Assembly: GCF_003970795.1 (NCBI RefSeq)
Contig: NZ_RWKW01000005.1
Location: 1 to 64,000, forward strand
Source: Aquibium carbonis
Lineage (GTDB): Bacteria; Pseudomonadota; Alphaproteobacteria; Rhizobiales; Rhizobiaceae
Reading direction: 5' to 3'
Length of the DNA stretch: 64,000 nucleotides
Of this stretch, positions 54,706 through 63,978 are shown one piece after another. Numbering within the stretch: position 1 is the stretch's first letter; each line of letters opens with the position of its first letter. A program made the position numbers and the translations under genes. Below the pieces are notes generated by a model, which was not told the DNA's origin, searched no databases, and worked only from the letters and a program-made list of their open reading frames with translations.

Positions 54706-56535
54706 ATGGCAAAGACGAAGCCGGCGGAACCCCGCCGCAACACCGGAAAGGCCGAGCGAGCGCTCGGTCACCGGCTCAAGAGGTTGCGCAGCGAATCGCA
54801 GAAACCGCCGATCGGACTGCATTCCGGCGAGACGGCGCCCACGCGTCAGTCGGTCGCGCTCGACTGTGGCTGGGGAAGGCTCCTGTTTTCACAAACTTTC
54901 CCGGACAATCCCGGCATCATCGATAGTTTGTCCCACGAGGGCGACAAGCGCCGCGATATCGCATTCTACGTCCGCGATCCGCATGTGCTACTCGCACTGG
55001 CGCCGCAGGACACCTTTCTGGATCCTTCGCACACCTATCGACTCGACTTGTCGACCTATCGGCCGAGCCGGCGTAAGCCAAAGAGCTTTTTCATCCGGCG
55101 CCTGACCTCGCAGGTCGATGCCGACGCGGTGAATACCATCTATGCCGCGCGCGGGATGGTAACGGTCAGTCCGGAGTTCTTTTGGGCAAACCGTGACAGC
55201 CGATCCATCACCTACCTCGTCGCGGAGGACGAGACGACGGGGGACGTCGTCGGCACAGTCACAGGTGTCGACCATCAGCGCCTCTTTGGTGATCCGGAGC
55301 ACGGCTCTTCGCTCTGGTGCCTGGCGGTTGATCCGCAATGCCGGCATCCAGGCGTGGGCGAAATGCTGGTGCGCCGCCTTGCTGAACATTTCCAGGCTCG
55401 CGGTGCCGCATTCATGGATCTGTCGGTCATGCACGACAACGATCAGGCGATCGCGCTTTATGAGAAACTTGGTTTCCGTCGGGTGCCGATCTTCGCCGTC
55501 AAGCGCAAGAATACCATCAATGAGCGTCTCTTCTCCGCGCCGATCGATGGGTATGACGGGCTCAACCCCTACGTCCGCATCATCGTCGACGAAGCCCGGC
55601 GCCGTGGCATCCAGGTCGAGGTGACCGATGCGGCCGGAGGCTTCTTCAGCCTTGCCTATGGTGGGCGCTCGGTGCATTGCCGCGAGAGCCTGTCGGAAAT
55701 GACCTCGGGGGTTGCGGTATCGATATGCGACGACAAGGCCGTGACGCGACGTGTCGTCGAACAGGCCGGACTGAAAGTGCCGGACCAGATCGCGGTCGAA
55801 AACGACGCGGACGATGCGATCGTCGATTTTCTCAGCCGGCATGGCAGCGTGGTGGTCAAGCCGGCGCGTGGCGAGCAAGGCCGCGGGGTATCCGTGGGGC
55901 TCGAAACGCTGGAGGATACGAGGAAAGCCATCCGCTCCGCGCGCGAGGTCTGCGATCGGGTTCTGCTCGAGGCTTGCTTCCAGGGTGAGGATCTACGGCT
56001 GGTCGTCATCGACTACAAGCTTGTCGCAGCCGCGGTGCGCCGCCCGCCCATGGTGGTCGGCAATGGAGAGCACGACATTCGGACCCTGATCGAGCGTCAG
56101 TCGCGCCGGCGTGCAGCGGCCACCGGCGGCGAAAGCACAATCCCCATCGACGAGGACGCGGAGCGATGCCTCGCCGGCCAGGACTTGGCTCTCGATTCCG
56201 TGCTGGAGGCCGGTCGCCAGATTGTCGTACGCAAGACGGCGAACCTGCACACGGGTGGCTCGATTCACGACGTCACGGGCATCGTGCATCCCCGACTGGT
56301 GGAGGCGGCTTGCACGGCGGCGCGAGCAATCAAGATCCCGGTCGTCGGTATCGATTTCATGGTGGTGCGGCCGACAGAGCCCGACTACGTCTTCATCGAG
56401 GCCAATGAGCGTCCGGGCCTGGCAAATCACGAGCCGCAGCCGACGGCGCAGCGGTTCGTTGATTTCCTTTTTCCGCACTCACGGCCGATCTCGGCCTCGC
56501 ATTCGCCGTCCGGTCGGCTGGAGCCTACTTCTTGA
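54706..56535 (+). CDS. ngg: N-acetylglutaminylglutamine synthetase (GNAT and ATP-grasp fusion)
   Basis: A 609-aa two-domain enzyme. The N-terminal part holds a GNAT domain (SLWCLAVDPQCRHPGVGEMLVRRL, then NDQAIALYEKLGFRRV; about 170-300). The C-terminal part is a cyanophycin-synthetase-like ATP-grasp ligase (VVVKPARGEQGRGVSVG; FIEANERPGL). It joins and acetylates two glutamines, which asnO then amidates. The ATG at 54706 is 2 bases after the asnO stop; the frame continues upstream but inside asnO. The M42 gene overlaps its end. Confidence 0.93.
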   Translation: MAKTKPAEPRRNTGKAERALGHRLKRLRSESQKPPIGLHSGETAPTRQSVALDCGWGRLLFSQTFPDNPGIIDSLSHEGDKRRDIAFYVRDPHVLLALAPQDTFLDPSHTYRLDLSTYRPSRRKPKSFFIRRLTSQVDADAVNTIYAARGMVTVSPEFFWANRDSRSITYLVAEDETTGDVVGTVTGVDHQRLFGDPEHGSSLWCLAVDPQCRHPGVGEMLVRRLAEHFQARGAAFMDLSVMHDNDQAIALYEKLGFRRVPIFAVKRKNTINERLFSAPIDGYDGLNPYVRIIVDEARRRGIQVEVTDAAGGFFSLAYGGRSVHCRESLSEMTSGVAVSICDDKAVTRRVVEQAGLKVPDQIAVENDADDAIVDFLSRHGSVVVKPARGEQGRGVSVGLETLEDTRKAIRSAREVCDRVLLEACFQGEDLRLVVIDYKLVAAAVRRPPMVVGNGEHDIRTLIERQSRRRAAATGGESTIPIDEDAERCLAGQDLALDSVLEAGRQIVVRKTANLHTGGSIHDVTGIVHPRLVEAACTAARAIKIPVVGIDFMVVRPTEPDYVFIEANERPGLANHEPQPTAQRFVDFLFPHSRPISASHSPSGRLEPTS

Positions 56536-57671
56536 CTACGCTTTCGATCGATACAGACTATCTGGCGGCGCAACTGAAGGCGCTTTTGGCGATAGACAGC
56601 CCGACGGGCTACACCGACACCGTCGTGCGACATGTGACGGGTGAACTGGAACGGCTCGGCATGAGCGTCGAACTGACACGGCGCGGTGCGATCCGGGCGG
56701 TGCGTCAGGGCAGCCGTCGTCAGGGCGCGCGGGCGATTGTCACCCATCTCGACACGCTCGGCGCGCAAGTGAAACTCGTCAAGGACAATGGGCGGCTTGA
56801 ACTGGTTCCCATCGGGCATTGGTCGTCGCGTTTCGCGGAGGGCGCACGCGCCAACATCTACTCTTATGACGGTCGACATCGCGGCTCGATCCTGCCGCTC
56901 ATGGCCTCCGGACACACGTTCAACGATGGCGTCGACAACCAGGCGGTCGGCTGGCCGCATATCGAGCTCAGGATCGATGCTCACACCTCGAGCAAGGCTG
57001 AGACGCTGGCGCTTGGCATTGATATCGGCGACATCGTGGCCATCGATCCCGAGACCGAATTCATGGATAACGGGTTCATTGTCTCGCGCCATCTTGACGA
57101 CAAGGCGGGCGTCGCTGCGTCCTTGGCGGCGCTCGAAGCCGTGGAACGTGAGAAGGCCAAGACTCCGGTAGACATCCATTGGCTTTTTACCATCGCCGAA
57201 GAGGTTGGCGTCGGCGCGACCGCCATCGTCGCTCCTGAAGTCGCCTCCATGGTCGCCGTCGACAATGGCACGACCGCTCCTGGGCAGAACTCGTCCGAAT
57301 TCGGTGTCACCATCGCCATGGCCGACCAGACCGGGCCCTTCGACTACCATCTGACCAAGAAGCTCATTGACTTGTGCCGCGGAAACGAGATTGCCATGCA
57401 GCGCGACGTGTTCCGCTACTACCGATCCGATTCCGCCTCCGCAGTGGTCGCGGGGCATGACGTGCGAACGGCGCTGATCGCCTTCGGCGTAGATGCGTCA
57501 CATGGCTACGAGCGCATCCACATGGATGCTTTGCGATCGGTCGCCGAACTGATTTCGGCCTACGTGGCGAGCCCACTGGAAATCAAACGCGACATTGCCG
57601 AGATTTCCGGCGTGCAAGGGTTCACCGAGCAGTTGAACGCGCCACATGACGGCAGTTCGGGCGAGGGGTAG
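56532..57671 (+). CDS. M42-family peptidase of the NAGGN operon
   Basis: A 379-aa metallopeptidase, third member of the conserved NAGGN trio. Dinuclear-metal residues are recognisable in THLDTLG, NDGVDNQAVG, IAEEVGVGA and VAVDNGT, with HLDDKAG between. It probably trims or recycles the dipeptide osmolyte, but the reaction is not established. It starts with TTG overlapping the ngg stop (TTGA), a sign of translational coupling with lowered yield. No terminator is seen in the 131 bases before the convergent kinase gene. Confidence 0.88.
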   Translation: MTTLSIDTDYLAAQLKALLAIDSPTGYTDTVVRHVTGELERLGMSVELTRRGAIRAVRQGSRRQGARAIVTHLDTLGAQVKLVKDNGRLELVPIGHWSSRFAEGARANIYSYDGRHRGSILPLMASGHTFNDGVDNQAVGWPHIELRIDAHTSSKAETLALGIDIGDIVAIDPETEFMDNGFIVSRHLDDKAGVAASLAALEAVEREKAKTPVDIHWLFTIAEEVGVGATAIVAPEVASMVAVDNGTTAPGQNSSEFGVTIAMADQTGPFDYHLTKKLIDLCRGNEIAMQRDVFRYYRSDSASAVVAGHDVRTALIAFGVDASHGYERIHMDALRSVAELISAYVASPLEIKRDIAEISGVQGFTEQLNAPHDGSSGEG

Positions 57672-57802
57672 GGGGAACGCCGGGTCAATCCATTGCGACG
57701 TAATCGCGACGACCGCAGTCACTTATGAGTATCATGGACGCGCCGTTGTCGCTTCGCTTATCGTCGCGAGCCCCGTCTTAACGCAACAACTATCGTCAAT
57801 TT

Positions 57803-59215
57803 CTATGCCGGCAGGCGCACCGTCGCCCGGAGTCCGCCCATCGGACTGTCGCCAAGCATAATGTCTCCGCCATGGCTCCGGGCGATGTCTCGAGCGATCG
57901 ACAGGCCGAGCCCGGTGCCGCTGGCATCCTGGTTGCGGGCGTCGTCGAGCCGCACGAAGGGCTTGAAAACGTGCTCGCGCTTTTCCGCTGGGATGCCCGG
58001 GCCGTCATCGTCAATGATGACCGTCAGCGAGCCGCGGGTGTGTGTGGCGTGCACATGGACCGTCTTGGCATAGCGGAAGGCATTGCCGACGAGGTTGGAC
58101 ATCAGCCGGGTAAAGGCGGCGGGCCGCACAAGAAGGTCGGGTGAACCGTTGATCTGCGTCGTCAGCTTGCGCTTGCGCAACCTAGCTTCTTCCGACAACC
58201 TCTCGAACAGGCTCTCGATGTTGAGTTGGCCGGTGTCTTCCAGCGATTCTCCACGCGCAAAAGCGAGGTAGCCCTCCAGCATCGATTGCATGTCGTCGAT
58301 GTCCTGGTTCAACGCCTCGGTCTCGGGCCGCTTTCCGGCAATGGCGAGTTGCAGCTTGAAGCGCGTCAGGATGGTGCGCAGATCGTGACTCACGCCGGTC
58401 AGCATGGCGGTGCGCTGTTCGATCTGGCGCTCGATGCGTTCGCGCATCAGTACGAAGGCCGCCCCCGCACGTCGTACCTCGTCTGCGCCGCGGGGGCGGA
58501 AGTCAGGCGGCGGCGGGCGCCCCTTGCCGAAGCTTTCCGCCGCCGCGGCAAGCTGTTGGATCGGCCGGATTTGATTGCGAAGGAACAGGACGGCAATGCC
58601 AATCAGCACCAGCGAGGTGCCGACCATCCATAGCAGGAAAATGTGCGTGTTCGACGCATAGGCTTGGCTTCGCCGCGCAAAGACACGCAGTACCATGCCG
58701 TCGAGCCGGATGCGGATTTCGACGATCGCCGAGTTGCCGACCGTGTCGAGCCAGAACGGGCGATTGATCTGCCGTGTGATCTCGGCGGAGAGCACCTGGT
58801 CCAGAATTGAGAAGAACGGCTTCGGTCCCGGCGCGGGCAGGGGGTCTGGGGGCATGATGTCGACCTTCAGACCAAGCCGTTCCTGGGCTATGCGCAGGAC
58901 GCTCTGGTAACCGTTCTGGTCGGGATAGGTCTCGATCATGTCGATGATCGCAGCGATATCGCGCGTTACGGCCATGGACAGGCGCTGGGTGACCGTCTGC
59001 CAGTGGCGCTCCATGAAGACAAAGGCCACCACCGATTGTAGGAGGATCATCGGTGCAATGACGATGATCAGCGAGCGTGCATAGAGGCGCTTCGGCATAT
59101 AGCGCGAGACGCGCCGCCAGAAGCGGTGCCAGCCTTCTGGCAGTGCTCCTGCCACCCGCATCAGCGGGCGGGCATCGTTGCCCGGCTTGATCCTCGATGT
59201 ATCGCTGGTCGCCAT
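57803..59215 (-). CDS. EnvZ-like sensor histidine kinase
   Basis: A 470-aa membrane kinase. Two transmembrane helices (SLIIVIAPMILLQSVVAFVF; IFLLWMVGTSLVLIGIAVLFL) flank a periplasmic region of about 120 residues, followed by a HAMP segment. The H-box SHDLRTILTRFKLQL has the phosphorylated His at about 277. The N-box LMSNLVGNAFRYA, G1 DDDGPGIP and G2 GTGLGLSIA follow. The start at 59215 has AAGGA 4-5 bases upstream; an upstream TTG at 59293 is less supported. Partner of the response regulator next to it. Confidence 0.92.
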   Translation of the reverse strand: MATSDTSRIKPGNDARPLMRVAGALPEGWHRFWRRVSRYMPKRLYARSLIIVIAPMILLQSVVAFVFMERHWQTVTQRLSMAVTRDIAAIIDMIETYPDQNGYQSVLRIAQERLGLKVDIMPPDPLPAPGPKPFFSILDQVLSAEITRQINRPFWLDTVGNSAIVEIRIRLDGMVLRVFARRSQAYASNTHIFLLWMVGTSLVLIGIAVLFLRNQIRPIQQLAAAAESFGKGRPPPPDFRPRGADEVRRAGAAFVLMRERIERQIEQRTAMLTGVSHDLRTILTRFKLQLAIAGKRPETEALNQDIDDMQSMLEGYLAFARGESLEDTGQLNIESLFERLSEEARLRKRKLTTQINGSPDLLVRPAAFTRLMSNLVGNAFRYAKTVHVHATHTRGSLTVIIDDDGPGIPAEKREHVFKPFVRLDDARNQDASGTGLGLSIARDIARSHGGDIMLGDSPMGGLRATVRLPA

Positions 59216-59310
59216 GCCGTCCTTCATGCGGGCGGCGCGGTCGGTCGGCCGCACTTCGCGTGCCGAAGCAGTGTAATCGAGGCGGTCGTCCAACGGAACC
59301 GGCCGGATCT

Positions 59311-60015
59311 TTATTCCACGCTGAGGCGGTATCCGACCCCGCGCACTGTCTGCAGCCAGACCGGATTGGCAGGATCGCGTTCGATCTTGCGGCGCAGCCG
59401 GTTGATCTGCACGTCGATGGTACGCTCGCCGACTTCGGTGTCACCGCTGACCAACTCATGGCGCGGGATGGTCTCCCCGGGGCGTTCGGCGAAGATCGCC
59501 ATGATATCCTGCTCGCGGTCGGTCAGCTTAATCGCCTCGCCCGCGTTCTTCAGTTCGCGACGGGCAATCTGGAAGGTGTAGGGACCGAAGACGATCTGCT
59601 CGGCCTTGGGCGTCAACAATGGGCCGCCCCGGCGCAGGATGTTGTTGATGCGCAAAATGAGTTCGCGCGGATCGAAGGGTTTCGGCAGGTAGTCGTCGGC
59701 CCCGGCCTCGAGACCTGAAATGCGGCTGTCGGTTTCCGAGAGGGCAGTCAGCATCAGGATTGGCACTTCCTTGTGCTCGCGCAGCGAGCGTGTGAGATCC
59801 ACCCCGCTTTCGCCCGGCATCATCACGTCGAGTACGATCAGGTCGAAGTCGAGCCCTTCCAGCTTGCGGCGCGCCTCGGCAGCGGTCGCGGCCACTGTAA
59901 CGCGAAAACCGTTCGTCGAGAGAAATTGCATCAACAGTGTGCGAATGCGGGTGTCGTCGTCGACGACCAACAAATGCGGCGCGTCGTCCGCCGGAACAAC
60001 GAGTTCATCAACCAT
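59311..60015 (-). CDS. OmpR-family response regulator
   Basis: A 234-aa two-domain regulator. The receiver contains the acidic pair VVDDD, the phosphoacceptor Asp63 in LIVLDVMMPG, and the conserved Lys in YLPKPFDP. The C-terminal winged helix shows LTDREQDIMAIF and RTIDVQINRLRRKIE...VRGVGYRL. It overlaps the upstream marR gene by 8 bases. The kinase gene follows after 95 bases. Confidence 0.94.
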   Translation of the reverse strand: MVDELVVPADDAPHLLVVDDDTRIRTLLMQFLSTNGFRVTVAATAAEARRKLEGLDFDLIVLDVMMPGESGVDLTRSLREHKEVPILMLTALSETDSRISGLEAGADDYLPKPFDPRELILRINNILRRGGPLLTPKAEQIVFGPYTFQIARRELKNAGEAIKLTDREQDIMAIFAERPGETIPRHELVSGDTEVGERTIDVQINRLRRKIERDPANPVWLQTVRGVGYRLSVE

Positions 60016-60550
60016 CGTTCGGTTCTCCGTCTACGTCCGGCGCTCCACCATGCGGCAGACGATCGATCTGCGCACGCAGTTCCGGGTTCACCATCGCCTT
60101 CAGGAAGCGCCTGATCAAGGCGCGTTCTTCGGGTCCGGTTTCCTGCAGAGCCGCACGAATGCGTCTCGACTGTGGCAAGGCGAGGGCAAGCGCCAAAGCG
60201 CGGCCTTTCGGCGTCGGATACAATTCACGCTGCCTGCGGTCCTTCGGCCCTTTCATCTGCACCACGTGTCCGGTGTCGATCAGCTGCTTGAGGACACGAG
60301 CCAGGCTCTGCTTGGTGATCTTGAGCACATCCAGGAGTTCGGCGACTGTCAGTCCCGGCATGCGGTTGACGAAATGGAGCACCCGGTGATGGGCCCGGCC
60401 GAAACCATCGGTCGACAGGATCTGATCGGGATCGGAGGTGAAGTCGCGATATGCGAAGAAAAACAACTCGATCAGATCGAACTCAAGCCCGTCCCCGGCT
60501 TCGAGCGCGGCTCGGATCGGTATGCTCTCGCCTTGGGCGTTCTCGTGCAT
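60008..60550 (-). CDS. MarR-family transcriptional regulator
   Basis: A 180-aa winged-helix regulator. The DNA-binding part reads LTVAELLDVLKITKQSLARVLKQLIDTGHVVQMKGPKDRRQRELYPTPKG, with the wing motif DRR. It is the first gene of an operon with a two-component system, an unusual pairing that may let a small ligand gate the system. Divergent from ilvE, with 239 bases between them. GGAAATCGC precedes the ATG. Confidence 0.92.
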   Translation of the reverse strand: MHENAQGESIPIRAALEAGDGLEFDLIELFFFAYRDFTSDPDQILSTDGFGRAHHRVLHFVNRMPGLTVAELLDVLKITKQSLARVLKQLIDTGHVVQMKGPKDRRQRELYPTPKGRALALALALPQSRRIRAALQETGPEERALIRRFLKAMVNPELRAQIDRLPHGGAPDVDGEPNDG

Positions 60551-60583
60551 GCGATTTCCATTCCCGAAAATACGTCAGCCTTG

Positions 60584-60612
60584 TTGACATATCTCTAGTG
60601 CGCTGGTAATTT
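60584..60612 (+). promoter_or_regulatory. Candidate promoter in the marR-ilvE gap
   Basis: TTGACA (60584-60589) followed after 17 bases by TAATTT (60607-60612) suggests a plus-strand promoter directed at ilvE, with a 5' leader of about 170 bases. The -35 box is perfect and the -10 box is weak. The site lies close to the marR start, so the regulator could also bind here. Confidence 0.45.
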
Positions 60613-60789
60613 TCATCAAGCTTTTCGTCAGATTGCGAACGAAAAGGCAAGTCCGGGCACCTTTTTCGACATTTCCCGCGCTTTGCTTTTGTCCTGTGAT
60701 CGGCAAGAATGCTGCCGGCTGCGGGAGCGGTCGGGGAGAAAACGTCACAATTCCAACGATTTTCGGGCAGGCGCCCGTGGGAGGTCAGC

Positions 60790-61683
60790 ATGGCATCCGT
60801 TCCTTTCGATCAGCTTGACGGCTTCATCTGGATGAACGGCGAATTCGTGAAGTGGGCGGATGCGAAAATTCACGTGCTGACGCATGGGCTTCACTACGCA
60901 AGCGCTGTCTTCGAGGGGGAGCGCGCGTATGGGGGCGAGATCTTCAAGCTCACCGAGCACACCGAACGCCTGCACGAATCGGCGCGCATTCTAGGCTTCA
61001 CGATTCCCTATTCTGTCGTGGAGATCGACGACGCCTGCCGTGAACTGCTCAAGAAGCAGGGATTCACCGACGCCTATGTGCGTCCGATCGCTTGGCGCGG
61101 CTCGGAGATGATGGGCGTGTCCGCGCAGAACAACCGCATCAACTGCGCCATCGCTATCTGGCAGTGGCCGAGCTATTTCGACCCAGCGCAGAAACTCAAG
61201 GGCATTCGCCTCGACATGGCCGAGTATCGTCGGCCCGATCCGCGCACGGCGCCGTCGAAGTCGAAGGCTGCGGGTCTCTACATGATCTGCACGCTGTCCA
61301 AGCATGCGGCGGAATCGAAGGGCTATGCCGACGCGCTGATGCTCGACTGGCGGGGCCAGGTGGCTGAAGCCACAGGCGCCAATGTGTTCTTCGTGAAGGA
61401 CGGCAAGATCCACACGCCGAAACCCGACTGCTTCCTCGACGGTATCACGCGACGCACCGTCATCGACCTTGCCAAACGCCGCAATCTCGAAGTGATCGAG
61501 CGCGTGATCATGCCCGAGGAACTCGAGAACTTCGAGCAGTGCTTCCTGACGGGTACGGCGGCCGAAGTGACCCCGGTGTCGGAAGTTGGGCCTTACAGCT
61601 TCACGGTCGGCGAGATCGCGAAGACGCTGATGGAAGATTACTCGGTCGAGGTGCAGCCGCGCCAAGCGTTGGCTGCGGAGTAA
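60790..61683 (+). CDS. ilvE: Branched-chain amino acid aminotransferase
   Basis: A 297-aa fold-type IV PLP enzyme that makes Leu, Ile and Val from their keto acids. Recognisable are THGLHYASAVFEGERAYGG, AYVRPIAWRGSE, SKAAGLYMICTLSKHAA with the PLP lysine just before or within it, EATGANVFFVKDG and LTGTAAEVTPV. ATG at 60790 has GGGAGG 7 bases upstream. A Rho-independent terminator follows 21 bases after the stop. Confidence 0.95.
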   Translation: MASVPFDQLDGFIWMNGEFVKWADAKIHVLTHGLHYASAVFEGERAYGGEIFKLTEHTERLHESARILGFTIPYSVVEIDDACRELLKKQGFTDAYVRPIAWRGSEMMGVSAQNNRINCAIAIWQWPSYFDPAQKLKGIRLDMAEYRRPDPRTAPSKSKAAGLYMICTLSKHAAESKGYADALMLDWRGQVAEATGANVFFVKDGKIHTPKPDCFLDGITRRTVIDLAKRRNLEVIERVIMPEELENFEQCFLTGTAAEVTPVSEVGPYSFTVGEIAKTLMEDYSVEVQPRQALAAE

Positions 61684-61704
61684 ATCCTCATTGCTCCAAT
61701 CCGG

Positions 61705-61731
61705 AAGGCGGCCTGCTTGGGCCGCCTTTTT
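61705..61731 (+). terminator. Intrinsic terminator of ilvE
   Basis: AAGGCGGCC (61705-61713) and GGCCGCCTT (61720-61728) form a perfect 9-bp stem with a 6-base loop; the T-run spans 61727-61731. Classical Rho-independent terminator. Confidence 0.9.
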
Positions 61732-61831
61732 GCGTCGAGGCCGGGGTGTCAGCATAATAAGGTCCCTACTTGGCGGTGGACGCCTCCCTTTCGCTTGCCT
61801 ATGTCGGATCGATGCGAAAGAAGGAAACGCC

Positions 61832-62473
61832 ATGGGACAGCTCAACGCCGGGATCATTCCGGTCACGCCCTTCCAGCAGAACTGCACGATCCTGTTCGAC
61901 ACCGATGACAAGACCGCCGTCGTGGTCGATCCGGGTGGCGACATTGACCGTATCCTGACCGTGATTGAGGAAAAGGGGCTGACCGTGAAAGCGATCTGGC
62001 TCACGCATGGCCACATCGATCATGCCGGCGGCGCGATGGACCTAAAGGATGCGCTCGACGTCGAGATCGTGGGGCCGCACGTCGACGACGTGCCATTGCT
62101 TTCCAATCTGGAAAGCCAGGCGAAGATGTTCGGTCTGGACGGCGCGGTACGCAACTGCACGCCCGACCGGTTCCTCACCGAGGGCGAGACGGTGTCCTTC
62201 GGCGATCATGTGTTCGAGGTCCTGCACTGTCCGGGACATGCACCGGGACACGTCGTCTACTACAATCGCGGTGCCGGATTTGCCCATGTCGGCGACGTGC
62301 TTTTTTCGGGCTCGATCGGCCGAACCGATTTGCCTGGTGGCAACCATGATCTGTTGATCCGTTCGATACGGGAAAAGCTCTTTCCGCTCGGCGACGACGT
62401 CGGGTTCATCTGTGGCCATGGACCGGGCAGCCGGATCGGCGAGGAGCGGCGGACCAATCCCTTCTTGCGCTGA
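61832..62473 (+). CDS. MBL-fold metallo-hydrolase (glyoxalase II-like, YcbL type)
   Basis: A 213-aa metallo-beta-lactamase-fold enzyme. The metal motif THGHIDHAGG (about residues 55-64), CPGHAPGH, GDVLFSG and the final CGHGP are complete for two metals. Length and motif spacing match the compact glyoxalase II-like hydrolases. ATG at 61832 has AAGGAAACGCC upstream. Thioester hydrolysis (for example S-lactoylglutathione) is probable. Confidence 0.9.
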   Translation: MGQLNAGIIPVTPFQQNCTILFDTDDKTAVVVDPGGDIDRILTVIEEKGLTVKAIWLTHGHIDHAGGAMDLKDALDVEIVGPHVDDVPLLSNLESQAKMFGLDGAVRNCTPDRFLTEGETVSFGDHVFEVLHCPGHAPGHVVYYNRGAGFAHVGDVLFSGSIGRTDLPGGNHDLLIRSIREKLFPLGDDVGFICGHGPGSRIGEERRTNPFLR

Positions 62474-62526
62474 CCGTGACACTTCGGTGGGCGCCCGCCA
62501 CGCGGACGCCCGATCGAAAGTCGCGG

Positions 62527-62940
62527 TCAGCCGGCGACGCAGAAATGGTCGTAGCCGTCATAGCCGCGAAAGGTCTCGCGTTGTGGATCGAAGGACCGGT
62601 AGCGTGCCGAACAATAGCGGTACCAATCTCGAGTCCATGGTTCGATCTGCTCGCCATAGACGACCGACGCACCGCCATAGGGGGCCGGCGGGTAGTACGA
62701 CGTGTCCGGATAGACGGGGGCCGTCGACCCCTCCAGCGCCGTGGCAGCAATAATGCCGATCGCAAGCCCCAGGACACCGGCAGCAACGAGATCGCCCGTG
62801 GCATCGTGCCGGTGATGGTGCTGCGGATGACGGGGACGCTGCTCGCGCCAGCGCTCGCCAGCGCTCGCCTCGAGCACCGGGGTGAGGGTCGCGGCGGTAA
62901 CGATCGCCGAGAGGACGAAGGATTGGGCAATCCGTTTCAT
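62527..62940 (-). CDS. BA14K-family exported protein
   Basis: A 137-aa protein with a signal peptide (cleavage after about ASA, residue 27), a His/Arg-rich segment (RHPQHHHRHDA), one hydrophobic stretch (LVAAGVLGLAIGIIAATAL), and the C-terminal BA14K signature DWYRYCSARYRSFDPQRETF with two cysteines. In Brucella the 14-kDa homologue is an immunogenic lectin-like protein. Expected in the periplasm or envelope. Confidence 0.9.
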   Translation of the reverse strand: MKRIAQSFVLSAIVTAATLTPVLEASAGERWREQRPRHPQHHHRHDATGDLVAAGVLGLAIGIIAATALEGSTAPVYPDTSYYPPAPYGGASVVYGEQIEPWTRDWYRYCSARYRSFDPQRETFRGYDGYDHFCVAG

Positions 62941-63139
62941 GTGATCTCCTTGGATCTGCCGACCGCCGCCCGTGGCAGCCGATCATGTCCGGAGATTTAG
63001 GCCTGAGCGGCTGAATGCAGGCTGAACATGTCACCGCGACGGGAACAGGGCGCAAACCCAGACGGTCCGCTATCGCCGATTGCCGTCCCGCGCCCTACTG
63101 CGGCTCCAACACCCTCTACACCGAGAACTGATCGATGTC

Positions 63140-63361
63140 TCAGCCACGATCAACCGACAGGTTGATCGCCTTGGGGCCTTTGCCACGCTTGTCCGGTTCG
63201 GTATCGAAGGAGACTTTTTGCCCGTCGGTTAGGGAGTCCATCCCGGAAGACTGCACGGCGGAGATGTGCACGAAAATGTCCTTCCCACCATCGTCGGGCG
63301 TGATGAATCCGAACCCCTTGTCCTGGTTGAAGAATTTCACGGTTCCGGTCGTCCGGGCCAT
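63140..63361 (-). CDS. Cold-shock protein
   Basis: A 73-aa CspA-family OB-fold protein that binds single-stranded nucleic acid. RNP1 KGFGFI and RNP2 IFVHISAV are intact. GGGAGCTGTAC precedes the ATG at 63361; a longer frame starts further upstream without support. A second csp gene lies 404 bases upstream on the same strand. It may act in cold shock or stationary phase. Confidence 0.94.
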   Translation of the reverse strand: MARTTGTVKFFNQDKGFGFITPDDGGKDIFVHISAVQSSGMDSLTDGQKVSFDTEPDKRGKGPKAINLSVDRG

Positions 63362-63765
63362 GTACAGCTCCCTGCTATCGTCACATCGCGAACCCAGGCC
63401 CGCGTCCACTCGATCTCAAGCCGAAGCCGGCGAACTGGTACGTATGCGGAGCGAACTTGATTGCAATAAGCGCAATCCATCACTCCCTGCCTCGGCCCTA
63501 TCGAATCAATTGCGATCCGGTACGGCGCTTCAGTCTCCGGGTCAGCGGTAGCCCGAATATCAAAACTGTCCTTTATTTCTGGCGAGGGAGCAAGGGATAT
63601 ATTCGCGCCGCGACAAGGGCCCAATGAGCAGCGAGAAGAGTTCGAGGCAAGCCGTTGCGGGCGATGCCAAGGTAAGGCGCATCACGCATGACACGTCCAG
63701 AAGCAACGAGGCACAACCCTGCGCCTCGCAGTCGACGGATGGTGAAGACGCTTCGTCCGTATCGT
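63362..63765. other. 404-base region between the two cold-shock genes
   Basis: No gene of normal size is present. It must carry the 5' leader and promoter of the first csp gene, and long structured leaders are usual for csp mRNAs. On the plus strand a 53-codon frame (63624-63785) begins MSSEKSSRQAVAGDAK after AAGGG. It overlaps the end of the second csp gene by 20 bases. It is hydrophilic, resembles nothing I know, and may be spurious. Confidence 0.4.
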
Positions 63766-63978
63766 TTAGGCAGGACGAAGGTTGACGGCCTTGGGTCCCT
63801 TGCCCATGCGATCCGGTTCGGTGTCGAAACTCACCTTCTGGCCTTCGGCCAGAGAGCCCAGCCCGGATGCCTGCACGGCCGACACATGGACGAACACGTC
63901 CTTCGCGCCACCATCCGGCTTGATGAAGCCGAAGCCCTTTTCATTGTTGAAGAACTTGACAGTGCCCGTCTGGGGCAT
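63766..63978 (-). CDS. Cold-shock protein
   Basis: A 70-aa CspA-family protein, closely similar to the previous one ([21 protein letters not shown]2 VFVHVSAV). AAAGGAG is ideally placed before the ATG. The pair is probably a tandem duplication with separate promoters. Confidence 0.95.
   Translation of the reverse strand: MPQTGTVKFFNNEKGFGFIKPDGGAKDVFVHVSAVQASGLGSLAEGQKVSFDTEPDRMGKGPKAVNLRPA

Noticed and set aside
57672-57802. Direct repeat GCGACG-N5-GCGACG after the NAGGN operon as a response-regulator site
   Set aside because: It lies between two convergent gene ends where a promoter is not expected, and the hexamer is common in GC-rich DNA.
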